Source of the DNA: Phycisphaerales bacterium
GTDB lineage: Bacteria; Planctomycetota; Phycisphaerae; Phycisphaerales; SM1A02
Assembly (NCBI GenBank): GCA_014238205.1
Contig: JABABM010000006.1
Location: 4,303 to 68,302 of the forward strand
Length of the DNA: 64,000 nt
Direction: 5' to 3'
In this document: piece after piece, positions 28,050 to 38,711 of the stretch
Numbering within the stretch: position 1 is the first letter of the stretch
Layout of the letters: each line of letters starts with the position of its first letter
The notes under the pieces: generated by a model
The model's database searches: none
The model's input: the letters and a program-made list of their open reading frames with translations, nothing else
What the model was told of the DNA's origin: nothing
Translations under genes and position numbers: made by a program

Positions 28050-28886
28050 ATGCGAATCACTGCCGTCCTCATCCTCGTGCCATGCCTGCTTGCAGGCGGA
28101 GTGGTCGGAGACATGCTTCGCGTCCCCGGAGACCATGAAGCAATCCAAGGCGCGAGTGATGCCTCCAGCGACCGCGACACCATCCTGGTCGGACCGGGCC
28201 GATGGGTGGAACGACTGGATCTCGACGGCCATTCCATCACGCTGAAGGGATCGGCAGGACCGGACTCGACCATTGTCGATGGAACCGGGAACGGCCGTGC
28301 TCCAACCCTCACGTGCGATGATGGGGAGAACAATGCAACCCGGATCATCGACATGACCCTCATTGGTGGAAAGGGAAAGAACATGATTCCACGCGGGGAA
28401 ATCCAGGGCGGCGGCGTTCTCGTTGTTGATGCTTCTCCCATTTTCATCAGGTGCACCATGCGAGACAATCATGCACAGTATGGTTCAGGAGGCGGGGCCT
28501 CGATCATCGGCGGAAGACCGATCTTCATCGACTGCACGTTTCAGCAGAACAAGTCGGACCACATTGGAGGAGGGCTCCTCGTGAAGGAGGGCCAGCCACA
28601 CTTCATCAACTGCACAATTGCAGACAATATTGCACCCACGGGAGCCGGCCTCTATGCCTGGAGAGGCACCTCTTCGTCGTTTCTTGGTTGCCGGTTCATT
28701 GGAAATGAAGCTGAAGGCCATGGTGGCGCCGCTGCAGCGTGGGATGCCGAACTGGACTTCACCCAGTGCCGCTTCACGGGAAACAAGGCACCCCTGGGCG
28801 GAACAGCCGTTTCAGCCCTTGAAACGGCCCCAAATATGGTGCAATGCACCCTGGATGATGGACAGGATGTCGAAACGCACGACTGA
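28050..28886 (+). CDS. secreted right-handed parallel beta-helix protein
   Basis: A 278-residue protein with an N-terminal signal peptide (MRITAVLILVPCLLAGGVVG). It then has repeating short strands with Gly-Gly turns: SPIFIRCTMRDNHAQYGSGG, PIFIDCTFQQNKSDHIGGG, PHFINCTIADN, and SFLGCRFIGNEAEGHGG. This is a right-handed parallel beta-helix of the pectate-lyase type, commonly used for polysaccharide binding or cleavage, although no catalytic residues can be assigned here. Asn-rich turns stack in typical fashion. There is no C-terminal anchor or dockerin-like repeat, in contrast to the larger beta-helix protein at 59843. It is 29 bases downstream of the DUF1501 gene. Confidence 0.75.
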   Translation: MRITAVLILVPCLLAGGVVGDMLRVPGDHEAIQGASDASSDRDTILVGPGRWVERLDLDGHSITLKGSAGPDSTIVDGTGNGRAPTLTCDDGENNATRIIDMTLIGGKGKNMIPRGEIQGGGVLVVDASPIFIRCTMRDNHAQYGSGGGASIIGGRPIFIDCTFQQNKSDHIGGGLLVKEGQPHFINCTIADNIAPTGAGLYAWRGTSSSFLGCRFIGNEAEGHGGAAAAWDAELDFTQCRFTGNKAPLGGTAVSALETAPNMVQCTLDDGQDVETHD

Positions 28887-28920
28887 GCCAAGGACAATGT
28901 TCTTCGCATACAATCGTCGG

Positions 28921-30840
28921 ATGCGACCCATGAAGGCCATCTACTCGTATTCCATCGCCATGTTGCTTGCAGCATCCTGCGTCTCCTGCAGCACGATCGA
29001 ACGTGCTCGGCCAAGGCCCTCGACTGCTTCAACAGTGACCAAGATCGATGATCCTGGTGAAACCAGCATCATGCGTGGAACAGTTGGCGCTGAAACAATC
29101 ATCCTCGGGTACTCGGATTCTTCCTCCCCGGCCCACCAGCCGATCGTCGTCCGTGGGTACGGCCTCGTGGTCGATCTCAATGGAACTGGTTCCAGCGACA
29201 TTCCTCCCGCAATCCGGGCCCACATGATCGACCTCATGGACCGCCAAGGTGTAGGCCAGATGAGCTACAACGCTGGTGGCATCTCCCCTGAAACATTGCT
29301 CAACTCGACAGATACCGCCGTCGTCATCGTCGAGGGAGTCATACCGCCTGCCTCTGTTGGTCGGCTCACTCCACCCTCCATTGCAGGTCGAACTGCAAAC
29401 AGCATCCCGGGAACAATCTTCGACTTGAGGGTCTTCGCCGATCCAAACACGGGCACGACAAGCCTTGAGGGTGGTCGACTCTACACGACCGACCTGCGAC
29501 CAGGCCCGATCGTGGTAGGAAGCCGACAGGCTTCGATCCTGGCCAAGGGGAAGGGATCGATCTTCATCAATCCCTTCACCAATCCCAGCGGCCAGTCCGC
29601 GACATCGGTGAACAAGTTGACGGGCCGTATTCTCAACGGGGGCGAGGTCATGGAGGACATGCCCTTGAAACTCATGCTGATGGAGCCGAGTCATACGAGG
29701 GTTCGCATCGTTCAGGATGCGGTGAATCGTCGCTTTCCGCAGGAATCCGGCCAACAAGATGCGACTGCAACTGGCAAGAGTGATGCCGTCATCGAACTGA
29801 CCGTGCCTCCGTCGATGAGGAACAACACGGAGGACTATGTGCAACTTGTCATGCACGTGACACTCAGACAGGCCAATGCGGAGTCAGTGGCGCTTTCGAC
29901 ACAGAAATTGCTTCTTGCTGACGTTGACAATGCGTCAACTGCCTACTGGAGATGGTGTGCAATCGGCGACCGGGCACTGCCTCTGGTCAGGGAACTGTAT
30001 GACGATCCGGAGGAGCAGCCTCGCCTGGCTGCACTCAGGACTGGTGCATTTCTGGGCGATCCGATCGTAGGAAAGCACCTGAGGAAACTCGGCACGAGCG
30101 GAGAACTCGGCCAACGTCTTGAAGCTGCAGAGCTTATGAAGACCCTGCCCGAAGATCCAAGGACCGACAGGACTCTCAGGGAAATGTTGAATGATCAAGA
30201 TGTGGAAGTCCGCCTCAGGGCATATGAGGCATTGGCTGAGCGGAACGACCCACTGATGAAACGAACCAGTATCAGTGGGAAGTTCATGCTTGATCAGGTC
30301 GAATCCGACTACCCGATGATCTACATCTCCCAGTCAAAGTTGCCCAGAATCGCCATCTTCGGAGGGGAACTCTCCATTGAGCAACCCATCACGATGGGCG
30401 CATGGGAGAATCGGCTTCTCATACAGGATTCCAACGAGCACGATGACAAGATCGAGGTCTATTACAGGCCTGCCAGGGGTGGAGGTGCCAGGATTCTCCA
30501 GACAGACAAATCTGTTGGCGAGTTCATCGAATCACTCGCCCACCAGCCTGATCCCGATGACCCTCGGCCAGGTCTGGACCTGACGTACAGTGAAACGGTC
30601 GGTGCCATCCATGCCGTTTGGAACCAGGGGTACCTTGCCTCCGACTTCAAGGCCGAACAGGACCGCCTGCTGGCAATGATCAGAAGATATGGCACCTTGT
30701 CCTCGAAGACTGAACGCCCCGAATTCGAATCAGACAACTCTGGACAGGACGCCCCAGGCTCGCTTGATACTGCGACAACTCCCTCAACCAGAGCAGTCAC
30801 CCCCCTCAGGAAGTCTGGAAAGCCAGCCACAACTCCCTGA
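28921..30840 (+). CDS. FlgI-like (P-ring protein-like) lipoprotein with HEAT-like region
   Basis: A 639-residue protein with a lipoprotein signal (LLAASC, cysteine at about 20). Residues about 60-330 resemble flagellar P-ring protein FlgI: QPIVVRGYGLVVDLNGTGS and GRTANSIPGTIFDLRVFADP, then SLEGGRLYTTDLRPG. A middle section (about 340-430) has helical repeats LVRELYDDPEEQPRLAALR and TDRTLREMLNDQDVEVRLRA, similar to HEAT repeats. The C-terminus is low-complexity. FlgI normally forms the peptidoglycan ring of the flagellar rod, but no other flagellar gene is in this window, and FlgI has no lipobox or HEAT repeats. The start could also be the ATG at 28930, or at 28897. Confidence 0.72.
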   Translation: MRPMKAIYSYSIAMLLAASCVSCSTIERARPRPSTASTVTKIDDPGETSIMRGTVGAETIILGYSDSSSPAHQPIVVRGYGLVVDLNGTGSSDIPPAIRAHMIDLMDRQGVGQMSYNAGGISPETLLNSTDTAVVIVEGVIPPASVGRLTPPSIAGRTANSIPGTIFDLRVFADPNTGTTSLEGGRLYTTDLRPGPIVVGSRQASILAKGKGSIFINPFTNPSGQSATSVNKLTGRILNGGEVMEDMPLKLMLMEPSHTRVRIVQDAVNRRFPQESGQQDATATGKSDAVIELTVPPSMRNNTEDYVQLVMHVTLRQANAESVALSTQKLLLADVDNASTAYWRWCAIGDRALPLVRELYDDPEEQPRLAALRTGAFLGDPIVGKHLRKLGTSGELGQRLEAAELMKTLPEDPRTDRTLREMLNDQDVEVRLRAYEALAERNDPLMKRTSISGKFMLDQVESDYPMIYISQSKLPRIAIFGGELSIEQPITMGAWENRLLIQDSNEHDDKIEVYYRPARGGGARILQTDKSVGEFIESLAHQPDPDDPRPGLDLTYSETVGAIHAVWNQGYLASDFKAEQDRLLAMIRRYGTLSSKTERPEFESDNSGQDAPGSLDTATTPSTRAVTPLRKSGKPATTP

Positions 30841-31048
30841 GAACACCCCAGAGCGTGATAATTATCGTTGTACCAGCCCTAGGGACGATAGAATGGGGCC
30901 CGTTGGGGAGTCTTGAACACCCCTTGGGATGAAATGAAGAAGGGCCGCGGCGCTGTTGTGGCTGGTTACTTGGGGCTGGAGTGCCCCACCATGCCCGGCA
31001 GCGAGATCCAAGGATGGATTCCGACGGCTGGCAGGAGGTCCAAGCCGC
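30841..31048. other. 208-base leader between FlgI-like gene and smc
   Basis: The largest gap in this part of the window. It has a possible promoter for smc: TTGTAC (30868-30873) and TAGAAT (30889-30894), but the 15-base spacing is short, so support is weak. AGGAGG at 31033-31038 is a strong ribosome site for the smc ATG at 31049, with ten bases of spacing. The frame is open upstream, which would otherwise suggest a longer protein. Confidence 0.4.
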
Positions 31049-34000
31049 ATGCGGCTCGCAAAAGTTACCATTTCCGGCTTCAAGTCCTTCGCGGACCCGG
31101 TTGAAATCAGGTTCGACCACCACAAGGTGGGCATTGTCGGACCTAACGGCTGTGGAAAGTCCAACATTGTCGATGCCATCAAGTGGGTTCTGGGCGAAAG
31201 ATCTGCCAAGAGCCTTCGTGGCGATGCCATGCTTGACGTCATCTTCGCAGGCTCCGCAGGCCGCAAGCCGCTTGGAGCCGCTTCCGTCACCCTCAGCTTC
31301 ACCAATCCTGTCACCAATCCTGGAGCACAGGATCCGTCGCAACGTCGGCTCCTTGCAGTAGATACAGATACTGTTGACGTAGGACGCCGCCTCTATCGTG
31401 ATGGTCGAAGCGAATACCTGATCAATGGAAAATCCTGCCGCCTCAAGGACGTGAAGGAACTCTTCATGGATACGGGAATCGGGGTCAATGCCTACTCGAT
31501 CATCGAGCAAGGCAAGGTCTCCGCCATGCTCAATGGCAGCCCGATCGAACGTAGAAACATCGTGGAGGAAGCCGCAGGAGTAGCCAAGTTCAAGACCAGA
31601 AAAATTGAGGCAGCTCGCAAACTGGAGCGTTCCGAGGTCAATCTCGTCCGCGTCCGTGAACAGTTGGCAAGCACGGAAAGACGCCTGCGAATTGTCAAGG
31701 GGCAGGCAGTCAAGGCCAGGAAGTTCAAGGAACTTGATGAACGATATCGTTCGCTTCGGACCGAACTTGCACTCGACCAGTACCACGAATTACAGGAACG
31801 CCTCTCAGGACTGACCAGCCGACTCTCCGACCTTGAACTCCAGTGCCACCAGGTGGAACAACGACTTGTCGAACTGGATGAGACGGCCCAACAGGCTGAA
31901 CTGAACCGGCACGAACAGCAGGAACGACGCCAGGAATTGGAGAGACAACTCCAATCGAACGATTCCGCGTCGAGACAGGCTGCACAACGACGGGAAATGA
32001 CCTCCAGCCGACTGGAAGAGTTGAAGACGCAGCTGGCTGTTGACGGGGAGCGTATCAAGGAACTTGAACACCGCCTTCGCAGTCAGGAAGACGACCAGCA
32101 GTCCGCTTCGGATGCAATGGCTGCAGCCGCCGAGCAACTTGCCGAAACAGAAAGACGAGTCGATGACTCGAGTCGCGATGTTGCCCGCCTTCACCAGGAG
32201 AGCGAACTGGCAGAACGACGAATCGAAGCGACCAGGAGTGAACGCGATCGCCTTCTTGCCCGCCGTTCCCATGTGCAGTCGACTTCAACGGCCATCGAGG
32301 GACGCGTAAGGGAAATAGAGGAACAACTTGAACGCCTTGGACAACGCAGGGCAAGTCTCGTTGAAGAACGAACACTCCTCGAACGCGATCGCATCGAGAA
32401 TGACAAGGCGCTCGAGTCTTCGCAGCGCGTAGCCCGTCGGCTGGAATCGGAGCTCTCCTCCCACGACGACGTGGCTGCGGACCTGAGCGAACAGCATGCC
32501 GACATGACCGAGCACCTCGCATCGGTTCGACATGACCGTGCCGGCATCGGCTCGAGACTGCACCTTCTCGAGGAAATGCAGGATGCACGTGAGGGGCTGA
32601 CCGACCACGTCAAGCGAATCCTTTCGGACACGGACCAATGGCCTGGCATCGAGGGAATGCTCGGTGATGCCCTGACAACATCTCGAGACCACGCCAGGCT
32701 TGTTGAAGCAGTCCTCGGACGTGACCTCGAACTCCTGCTTGTTTCAGACGAAGACACCCTCCAGGATCTTGCAGGGCAACTGCTTGAATCCAACTACCAG
32801 GCCAACCTGCATGTTCGTAATGGAGAACCGCCAGCAGTTGATCGCTCCGACCTGCCGGAAGGTGCTCTTCCCCTCCTCGACCTTGTACAGGTGGAGGCAA
32901 AGGCACTGGGGGCAGCACATGATCTTCTTGGACATACGGCGGTAGTGGACAATCTTGAAACCGCACTTGCCTGCAGAACCACATCTTGGCGACTCGTTAC
33001 ACGCACGGGCCTTGTCCTTGATACCAATGGCTGCATCAGGGTAAGTGGAGCCTCTGCCGCTGGCGAACACGGGTGGCTTTCCCGGCGACTGGAAATGGAG
33101 GACCTCGGCGACCAGGTTCAACAGCTCGACGGAAACATCTCGAGCATGACGAACAATCTTGCTGAAATTCTCTCTGAAACCACTCAGGCACGCGAAGTAC
33201 AGCAGCAGACGGGGCGACTCCTTGCCGAGGAACTCAATGCTGTTGCAGAACTTGAATACAACCACCGCCGCTTTGACAGGGACCTTGAGCGTATCGTCAG
33301 GGAACAGCGGACGATCGATATCGAGAACGAGGAGCTCGACTCCCGACGCAACGAACATTCCGAGGAACTGGTTTCGATCAAGGAAGAGCTCACCCGCATG
33401 GATGGTGAATCGGCGAACTGTGATGAACGTATCGCCGAGACTGAAACTGCATCACAATCGATCGCATCGCAGTGGAAACAGTCCCAGGAAGACCTCACAG
33501 CCCAGCGAGTCGAGCTTGGCCAGATCAGTGAACTCTACGAGGCGAGGCAGCGTGAGCGAAGCCACCTGTCCCTTCTTGCCGAGGAAACCGGCGGCGAACT
33601 CATTCGTCAGCGACACCATGTCAACACGCAGATGGCTTCAGTGGATCAGCATGAAGCGGCAATCACGACTGCCGACGAGGAGATTGCTACTTCCCGCCAG
33701 AACGCAGCTCGTTCACGAGCGGAAATCCACTCGGCTGACCAGGCGTATTCCACGTCCGAAACCTTCCTCACCGAGCTTCGGGAACAGCTTGAGGCTGCCC
33801 GGAACAAGGCACGGCAACTGGACCGTGACCGCAATGCCCTCGAGATCAGCAAGCGGGAAGCGGAGGTCAAGCGTGAGAATACAGAGGAACGAGTATTGGC
33901 CGATCTCGAAATCGATCTTCTTTCCGCATGGAAGCTCGTAGCAGATCAACGACGTGCCGATCCCCAGGAACCGTTGGATCAAGAGGCGGTAGAAGAAGAG

Positions 34001-34780
34001 ATCGCTGAACTTCGCGACACCATCAAGAGCCTGGGCAACGTCAACCTCGACTCGATCGAGGAAGAAACGACCCTGGAGGAACGCAACGAGGATCTCGTCA
34101 AGCAGGTCGATGACATCGACCTTGCAGTCACACAACTTGGGAGCCTCATCGAGGACCTTGATGTGAAGTGCAGGGACCGATTCGAGAAGTCGTTCAAGGA
34201 GATCCGTGAGCAGTTCGCAGGCAGCAATGGCATGTTCCGTCAGCTCTTCAACGGCGGCAGCGCAGACCTCTTCCTCCAACCAGATGAAGACGGCAATGTC
34301 GACATTCTCGAATCCGGCATCGAGATCACGGCGAAACCGCCTGGCAAGAAACCGCGTGTACTCAACCAGCTTTCCGGTGGCGAGAAGGCGATGACTTCCG
34401 TTGCGCTCGTCATGGCCATCTTCAAGTCCAAACCATCGCCATTCTGCATTCTCGACGAAGTCGATGCACCGCTTGATGATGCCAATGTAAGCAGGTTCTG
34501 CAGCACGCTCGACCAGTTCCTCGACAAGAGTCACTTCATCGTCATCACCCACCACAAGCAGACCATGCTCAATTGCGATGCCCTGTATGGAATCACCATG
34601 CAGGAACGAGGCGTCTCAAAGCTCGTCAACGTCGAAGTGGAAGATGTCGGCCAGGATGGCTCCATCCGCAGGACAACGGAGACCGAGGCCACGGAAACGG
34701 TCGAGGAAGAGGATCCTCCCGCGATGATCGTGACGAACCCGGCTGCCTCCGAAGCATCCACCCCCGCGAAGGCCCTCTGA
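31049..34780 (+). CDS. smc: chromosome segregation protein SMC
   Basis: A 1243-residue condensin ATPase. The N-terminal head has Walker A GPNGCGKS (31-38) after [15 protein letters not shown] long coiled coil (about 170-510) leads to a hinge (about 515-665, with [14 protein letters not shown] and LLGHTAVVD), and a second coiled coil (about 670-1030) returns. The C-terminal head has the ABC signature LSGGEKA (1108-1114) and Walker [14 protein letters not shown] (D1136, E1137). It organises and segregates the chromosome with ScpA and ScpB, which are not in this window. The ATG at 31049 is chosen because AGGAGG precedes it and family homology begins at this point. It ends 3 bases from the convergent hydrolase gene. 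Confidence 0.96.
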   Translation: MRLAKVTISGFKSFADPVEIRFDHHKVGIVGPNGCGKSNIVDAIKWVLGERSAKSLRGDAMLDVIFAGSAGRKPLGAASVTLSFTNPVTNPGAQDPSQRRLLAVDTDTVDVGRRLYRDGRSEYLINGKSCRLKDVKELFMDTGIGVNAYSIIEQGKVSAMLNGSPIERRNIVEEAAGVAKFKTRKIEAARKLERSEVNLVRVREQLASTERRLRIVKGQAVKARKFKELDERYRSLRTELALDQYHELQERLSGLTSRLSDLELQCHQVEQRLVELDETAQQAELNRHEQQERRQELERQLQSNDSASRQAAQRREMTSSRLEELKTQLAVDGERIKELEHRLRSQEDDQQSASDAMAAAAEQLAETERRVDDSSRDVARLHQESELAERRIEATRSERDRLLARRSHVQSTSTAIEGRVREIEEQLERLGQRRASLVEERTLLERDRIENDKALESSQRVARRLESELSSHDDVAADLSEQHADMTEHLASVRHDRAGIGSRLHLLEEMQDAREGLTDHVKRILSDTDQWPGIEGMLGDALTTSRDHARLVEAVLGRDLELLLVSDEDTLQDLAGQLLESNYQANLHVRNGEPPAVDRSDLPEGALPLLDLVQVEAKALGAAHDLLGHTAVVDNLETALACRTTSWRLVTRTGLVLDTNGCIRVSGASAAGEHGWLSRRLEMEDLGDQVQQLDGNISSMTNNLAEILSETTQAREVQQQTGRLLAEELNAVAELEYNHRRFDRDLERIVREQRTIDIENEELDSRRNEHSEELVSIKEELTRMDGESANCDERIAETETASQSIASQWKQSQEDLTAQRVELGQISELYEARQRERSHLSLLAEETGGELIRQRHHVNTQMASVDQHEAAITTADEEIATSRQNAARSRAEIHSADQAYSTSETFLTELREQLEAARNKARQLDRDRNALEISKREAEVKRENTEERVLADLEIDLLSAWKLVADQRRADPQEPLDQEAVEEEIAELRDTIKSLGNVNLDSIEEETTLEERNEDLVKQVDDIDLAVTQLGSLIEDLDVKCRDRFEKSFKEIREQFAGSNGMFRQLFNGGSADLFLQPDEDGNVDILESGIEITAKPPGKKPRVLNQLSGGEKAMTSVALVMAIFKSKPSPFCILDEVDAPLDDANVSRFCSTLDQFLDKSHFIVITHHKQTMLNCDALYGITMQERGVSKLVNVEVEDVGQDGSIRRTTETEATETVEEEDPPAMIVTNPAASEASTPAKAL

Positions 34781-34783
34781 GCC

Positions 34784-35623
34784 TCAGCAACCTCCTGCAA
34801 TCCTGACCATCACATCGCCCAGTTCCTGAAGTGCAGGTGACGGCGGTTGTTCGGGAGAGAATGGATTGGGTGTATTGAACACGTGGTTTGCCCCCTCGAT
34901 GAGGATGGCTTCGCCTGTCCCCCCGGTTGCATCTGCTATTTCACCAGCGTCCTTGACCGGTACGGCATCATCCAGCACCCCATGGATCACGTGAACAGGA
35001 ACCGTAATTCGTCCTGCAAGCGAAAGAAGATCGTGGGCCCCGGGGTCGTCGAGCTGTTCGTTGAGCCATGAGGCCCCGACGTGAAGCACCTGCCCGGTTC
35101 GACTTGACGGAGAGGGCAGACGACCATCCGAAAGCAGTCGTTCCCGATCCTCCCCCTTCATGCCAAGACAGGCAGAGGGTGCAGCAAGCGTCACGATGCC
35201 ACGCAGGCCCTCGATCGCCTCCTCACCGGCATGACGTCCCCCGGCAAGCAGGCATGTCGCTCCCCCGCGGGAATGTCCTGCAAGGAGCATGCCAGACACC
35301 TTCCCTCCCGGCAACACGCCTTCCCGCAGGCGGGCAAGCAGAGTCAGGATGTCATCAACCTGGCGATTCCACGTGTCTTCCTGGAATGCTGCTTCGTCGA
35401 AGGAACCATGACCGTGCCCCATCCCGCCATGACTGAAGTTGAACCGGTGCGCAACGTATCCGGCCTTCGAAATCGTCTCGGCAAGCCATGGAATGAACCC
35501 GTAGTCCTTGTACCCCTTGAAACCGTGCGCAAGCAGGACATGAAGGCCGCCATGCTCATGCGGTTCGTGCGTCGTGCCGAGGATCGGACGGCCCGAACTG
35601 CCTGGAGTCGACCAGTCAGACAT
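34784..35623 (-). CDS. alpha/beta hydrolase (dienelactone hydrolase-like)
   Basis: A 279-residue cytoplasmic hydrolase. The nucleophile elbow GHSRGG carries the catalytic Ser. LLAHGFKGYKDYGF holds the oxyanion region near the N-terminus. HVIHGVLDDAVPV supplies the acid Asp, and EGANHVFNTPNPF supplies the catalytic His, completing the triad. The substrate is unknown; esterase, lipase or acyl-peptidase activities are all possible. The ATG at 35623 shares one base with the stop of the isocitrate dehydrogenase gene (TGATG), so translation is coupled. A GTG at 35626 is also possible. It converges with smc with a 3-base gap and no visible terminator. Confidence 0.88.
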   Translation of the reverse strand: MSDWSTPGSSGRPILGTTHEPHEHGGLHVLLAHGFKGYKDYGFIPWLAETISKAGYVAHRFNFSHGGMGHGHGSFDEAAFQEDTWNRQVDDILTLLARLREGVLPGGKVSGMLLAGHSRGGATCLLAGGRHAGEEAIEGLRGIVTLAAPSACLGMKGEDRERLLSDGRLPSPSSRTGQVLHVGASWLNEQLDDPGAHDLLSLAGRITVPVHVIHGVLDDAVPVKDAGEIADATGGTGEAILIEGANHVFNTPNPFSPEQPPSPALQELGDVMVRIAGGC

Positions 35624-36657
35624 CACAGCCGGGCCACGATGGCTTCAGCGAAGGCACGGGTCCCCAATGTTCCTCCCAGGTCACGCGTCTTCTCACCCGC
35701 AAGGAGGCATGCGTTGTAGGCATCTCGAATGCGATCCGCCACCTCCGTGCACCCCGTGTCACTCGTACGTTCCGCCATGTGCCTCAACATCATGACGGCG
35801 CTCATGAGGATCGCAAGAGGATTGGCGATGTCCTTGCCGGCGATATCCGGAGCGGAACCATGGACCGCCTCGAAGACGGCGTCATCACCATCACCGAAGT
35901 TTGCTCCGGGAGTCATGCCCAGTCCACCGACAAGACCAGCGCAGAGATCCGAGACCACGTCGCCATAGAGGTTTTCACAGAGAATGATGTCGAACAGTTC
36001 AGGAGACTGAACCAGTTTCATGCACCCGGCATCGATGATGACTTCCTCGTATTCAATCCTGTCGCCATACTCGGCCTCGTGCAGTTCCCTTGCGCACTGT
36101 ATGAACAGGCCGTCAGACACCTTCATGATGTTCGCCTTGTGAAGTACGGTGACTTTCCCGCGATTCCGGGCAACGGCGTATTCGAAGGCGAACCGGGCAA
36201 TCCGGACCGAGGCAGTCCTGGTAGCTACCTTCAATGAAGTCACCACTCCATCGCTGATCACGTTCTCGATTCCCGCGTAGAGACCCTCCGTGTTTTCCCG
36301 AACCACGACGATGTCAACCGGTGCATCTGAAAACCTCGTTGGTACCCCATCGACGGAACGAACCGGTCGTACGGCTCCAAAGAGGTTCATCCGCTTTCGC
36401 AGGGCTACGTTCACGGATGTGAACCCCTCGCCGATGGGTGTCGTGCAGGGTCCCTTCAGGGCGATGTGGTGCTCTCGGATCGCATCCAGCGTCTCGGAAG
36501 GAAGGACTTCATCCGACCCCGCCTCAATGGCCGCAAGCCCCGCATGGTGACGATTCCAGGCAATATCGGCCCCTGCAGCCTCAAGGACCATGCATGCGGC
36601 ATCCGTCACTTCAGGCCCTATGCCATCTCCGGGAATCAAGACCACCTGGTGTTTCAT
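35623..36657 (-). CDS. NAD-type isocitrate dehydrogenase (beta-decarboxylating family)
   Basis: A 344-residue metal-dependent beta-decarboxylating dehydrogenase. The N-terminus VLIPGDGIGPEVT is the family signature, and VRENTEGLYAGIE and NPLAILMSAVMMLRH are also characteristic. The substrate loop reads GEGFTSVNVALRKRMNLFGA, with Ser-Val-Asn preceding the LRK arginine as in NAD-isocitrate dehydrogenases. Isopropylmalate dehydrogenases lack this Ser-x-Asn. HKANIMKVSDGLF fits the IDH3 type. The TCA-cycle reaction to 2-oxoglutarate is therefore the best guess, although homoisocitrate or tartrate relatives cannot be ruled out. The ATG at 36657 is preferred over the longer upstream frame. The divergent FAD oxidoreductase gene begins about 70 bases away. 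Confidence 0.88.
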   Translation of the reverse strand: MKHQVVLIPGDGIGPEVTDAACMVLEAAGADIAWNRHHAGLAAIEAGSDEVLPSETLDAIREHHIALKGPCTTPIGEGFTSVNVALRKRMNLFGAVRPVRSVDGVPTRFSDAPVDIVVVRENTEGLYAGIENVISDGVVTSLKVATRTASVRIARFAFEYAVARNRGKVTVLHKANIMKVSDGLFIQCARELHEAEYGDRIEYEEVIIDAGCMKLVQSPELFDIILCENLYGDVVSDLCAGLVGGLGMTPGANFGDGDDAVFEAVHGSAPDIAGKDIANPLAILMSAVMMLRHMAERTSDTGCTEVADRIRDAYNACLLAGEKTRDLGGTLGTRAFAEAIVARL

Positions 36658-36728
36658 ATCGAGCCAGAGCTCCTCTCTGCAGGTGAGAAGATACCAGCGT
36701 CTTGACGGCCCCGGGTGACGCGTCGAGG

Positions 36729-37973
36729 ATGTGCAGGATGACGGCCCCTTCTTCTCCCCTTCCTGTCGATGTCCTGGTCCTCGGTGGCGGAGCCTCCGGG
36801 CTCTGGATCCTCGATGTGCTCCATCGAGCCGGCCATCGCGTCCTGCTCCTTGAGGCAGGAAGCCTGGGCCAGGGACAGACCATCGCATCACAGGGAATCA
36901 TCCACGGGGGCTTGAAGTACGCCCTTCGCCTGGGTCCATCAGGATCTGCTCGAATGATCCGTGACATGCCCCTGAGATGGAGGAGGGCATTGGGTGGCGA
37001 ACTGGCCCCGAACCTGGCTGGAACACAACTCCGGAGCGACTACTGCTGCCTCTGGGCCATGCCGGGCCTCCGTTCGAGAATAGGACTGCTTGGAGCCCGC
37101 TTCGGACTGCGGACAAAACCATTGCCGATGCCGATTGAAGCACGGCCCGAGCCCCTCAAGTCATGGACCGGGCCTGTTGCCCGAATAGACGAACAGGTCA
37201 TCGAACCACAGAGCATGCTCAGCCTGCTTGCTTCGCAGCACAGGGATCGCTGCCTGAAGATCGACCTGGAAAGTGGCTTCGAGTTCTCGATGAACGCACA
37301 AGGTGGAGTCGACCTCGTACGACTTCTGAATCCAGAGACCAGTGCACCACTGGATCTCCAGCCCAGGCATGTGGTCCTGGCCGCAGGCGCTGGAAATGAA
37401 AGAATTCGTGAACTCATGGGGCTCCCAGGACAGGCCATGCAGCGACGCCCCCTCCACATGGTTGTCGCCAGGGGATCCCTTCCAAGGCTCAACGGACACT
37501 GCATCCGTCATGGTGCACCATGGCTGACCATCACATCGACAGTTGACTGCGCAGACCGGATCGTATGGCAGATAGGCGGAACCATCGCTGAAGAGTGCGT
37601 TGGAAGGGATCGCAAGGAAACCATTGAACGGGCCCGCAACTGCATTCACGAAGCCCTGCCCGATCTGGACCTTGCCGGCATACAGTTCGGGACCTACACC
37701 GCAGATCGAGCAGAGGCCACAACGGATGGAGGAGCTCGTCCTGAAGGACCTGCCCTTCTTGTCGATGCAAACATCATGACAACATGGCCGACCAAGCTTG
37801 CGCTGGTGCCGATGTTGTGTGATGCCGTGAACGAAGGGATTCCGGTCGTTGCCGACGAGGATGAACCCGCAATTGACCTGCACGAATGGCCCCGCCCGAG
37901 TGTGGCGCTGCCCCCGTGGGAAAGGGAGGAGACGTGGACCGACGTTCACTCGGCCGCAGTGGCCTCGACGTAA
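36729..37973 (+). CDS. FAD-dependent oxidoreductase (DAO / glycerol-3-phosphate dehydrogenase-like)
   Basis: A 414-residue flavoprotein. The dinucleotide-binding motif VLVLGGGASGLWILDVLHRAG begins near residue 20. A second segment, SQGIIHGGLKYAL, resembles the FAD contact of the DAO and glycerol-3-phosphate dehydrogenase families. VVLAAGAGNERI is the C-terminal GAG half of the FAD site. The substrate is unknown. The gene overlaps the aldo/keto reductase by 40 bases, so the two are probably coexpressed. The start is uncertain: ATG 36729 or 36738 are both plausible, and a TTG further upstream is less so. No signal peptide or membrane helix is present. Confidence 0.82.
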   Translation: MCRMTAPSSPLPVDVLVLGGGASGLWILDVLHRAGHRVLLLEAGSLGQGQTIASQGIIHGGLKYALRLGPSGSARMIRDMPLRWRRALGGELAPNLAGTQLRSDYCCLWAMPGLRSRIGLLGARFGLRTKPLPMPIEARPEPLKSWTGPVARIDEQVIEPQSMLSLLASQHRDRCLKIDLESGFEFSMNAQGGVDLVRLLNPETSAPLDLQPRHVVLAAGAGNERIRELMGLPGQAMQRRPLHMVVARGSLPRLNGHCIRHGAPWLTITSTVDCADRIVWQIGGTIAEECVGRDRKETIERARNCIHEALPDLDLAGIQFGTYTADRAEATTDGGARPEGPALLVDANIMTTWPTKLALVPMLCDAVNEGIPVVADEDEPAIDLHEWPRPSVALPPWEREETWTDVHSAAVAST

Positions 37974-38710
37974 CACCTGTTGGTTTCGGCACCTTCAAGC
38001 TCGGCCGGAACGAGGGAATGAAGTATCCAGATGGATATGAGCTTCCTTCCGATGAAGAAGCCTCGCTGGTGCTCAATGGAGTGCTCGACCTGGGGTTGAA
38101 CATCCTGGATACAGCGCCTGCCTACGGCTGCAGCGAGGAACGCATCGGCAGTTTCGTTTCGAAGCGACGCTCCGACTACGTGCTCTGTACGAAAGCCGGA
38201 GAACAGTGGGTGAAAGACGGTCCCTGCTACGACTTCTCCCCCTCGGCAATTCGAGCATCCCTGGAAGGAAGCCTCGAGCGACTCCAGGTCGATCACGTTG
38301 ACATCCTCCTGATCCACTCCGATGGCAGGGATCTTGAACACCAGGCCGACGGACTCCTTCCGCGACTGCTCCAGGCACTCCGAGATGAAGGCAAGACCCG
38401 GCTCATCGGGTTTTCCGGCAAGACACCCGAGGGGATCACAGCGGCCATCGACTGGTCCGATGTCGTGATGCTTGAATACAACTACCAGGAGCAAGGCATG
38501 GAGGAGAGCATTCGAAGAGCCGCCGACCAGGGTGTCGGTGTGCTGGTCAAGAAGGGGCTTGGAAGCGGACACCTGGATGCTGCTCGTGCCCTGGAGTTCC
38601 TGCTCCGAGATGCTCCAGTGAAGGACGCGATCAGTTCAACCATCATCGGAAGTCGCTCGCTGGAACAAATGACCCGGAATGTCGCCCTGGCCGATGAACT
38701 CCTGGGATGA
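37934..38710 (+). CDS. aldo/keto reductase
   Basis: A 258-residue NADPH-dependent TIM-barrel oxidoreductase. It shows RSLGRSGLDVTPVGFGTFKLG at the N-terminus, ILDTAPAYGCSEERIG with the catalytic Tyr, VLCTKAGE with the catalytic Lys, and DILLIHSDGRD with the catalytic His. The tetrad is complete. The C-terminal coenzyme site includes SSTIIGSRSLEQ. The length is short for the family, in the range of galactose dehydrogenase-like members. A GTG start at 37934 is chosen because GGGAGGA at 37924-37930 precedes it. It overlaps the FAD oxidoreductase by 40 bases. Substrate unknown. Confidence 0.88.
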   Translation: MDRRSLGRSGLDVTPVGFGTFKLGRNEGMKYPDGYELPSDEEASLVLNGVLDLGLNILDTAPAYGCSEERIGSFVSKRRSDYVLCTKAGEQWVKDGPCYDFSPSAIRASLEGSLERLQVDHVDILLIHSDGRDLEHQADGLLPRLLQALRDEGKTRLIGFSGKTPEGITAAIDWSDVVMLEYNYQEQGMEESIRRAADQGVGVLVKKGLGSGHLDAARALEFLLRDAPVKDAISSTIIGSRSLEQMTRNVALADELLG

Positions 38711-38711
38711 C

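Noticed and set aside
35623-36657. The dehydrogenase as isopropylmalate dehydrogenase (leuB).
   Set aside because: The SVNVALRKRMNLF substrate loop fits NAD-isocitrate dehydrogenases better, and no leuC or leuD is adjacent.
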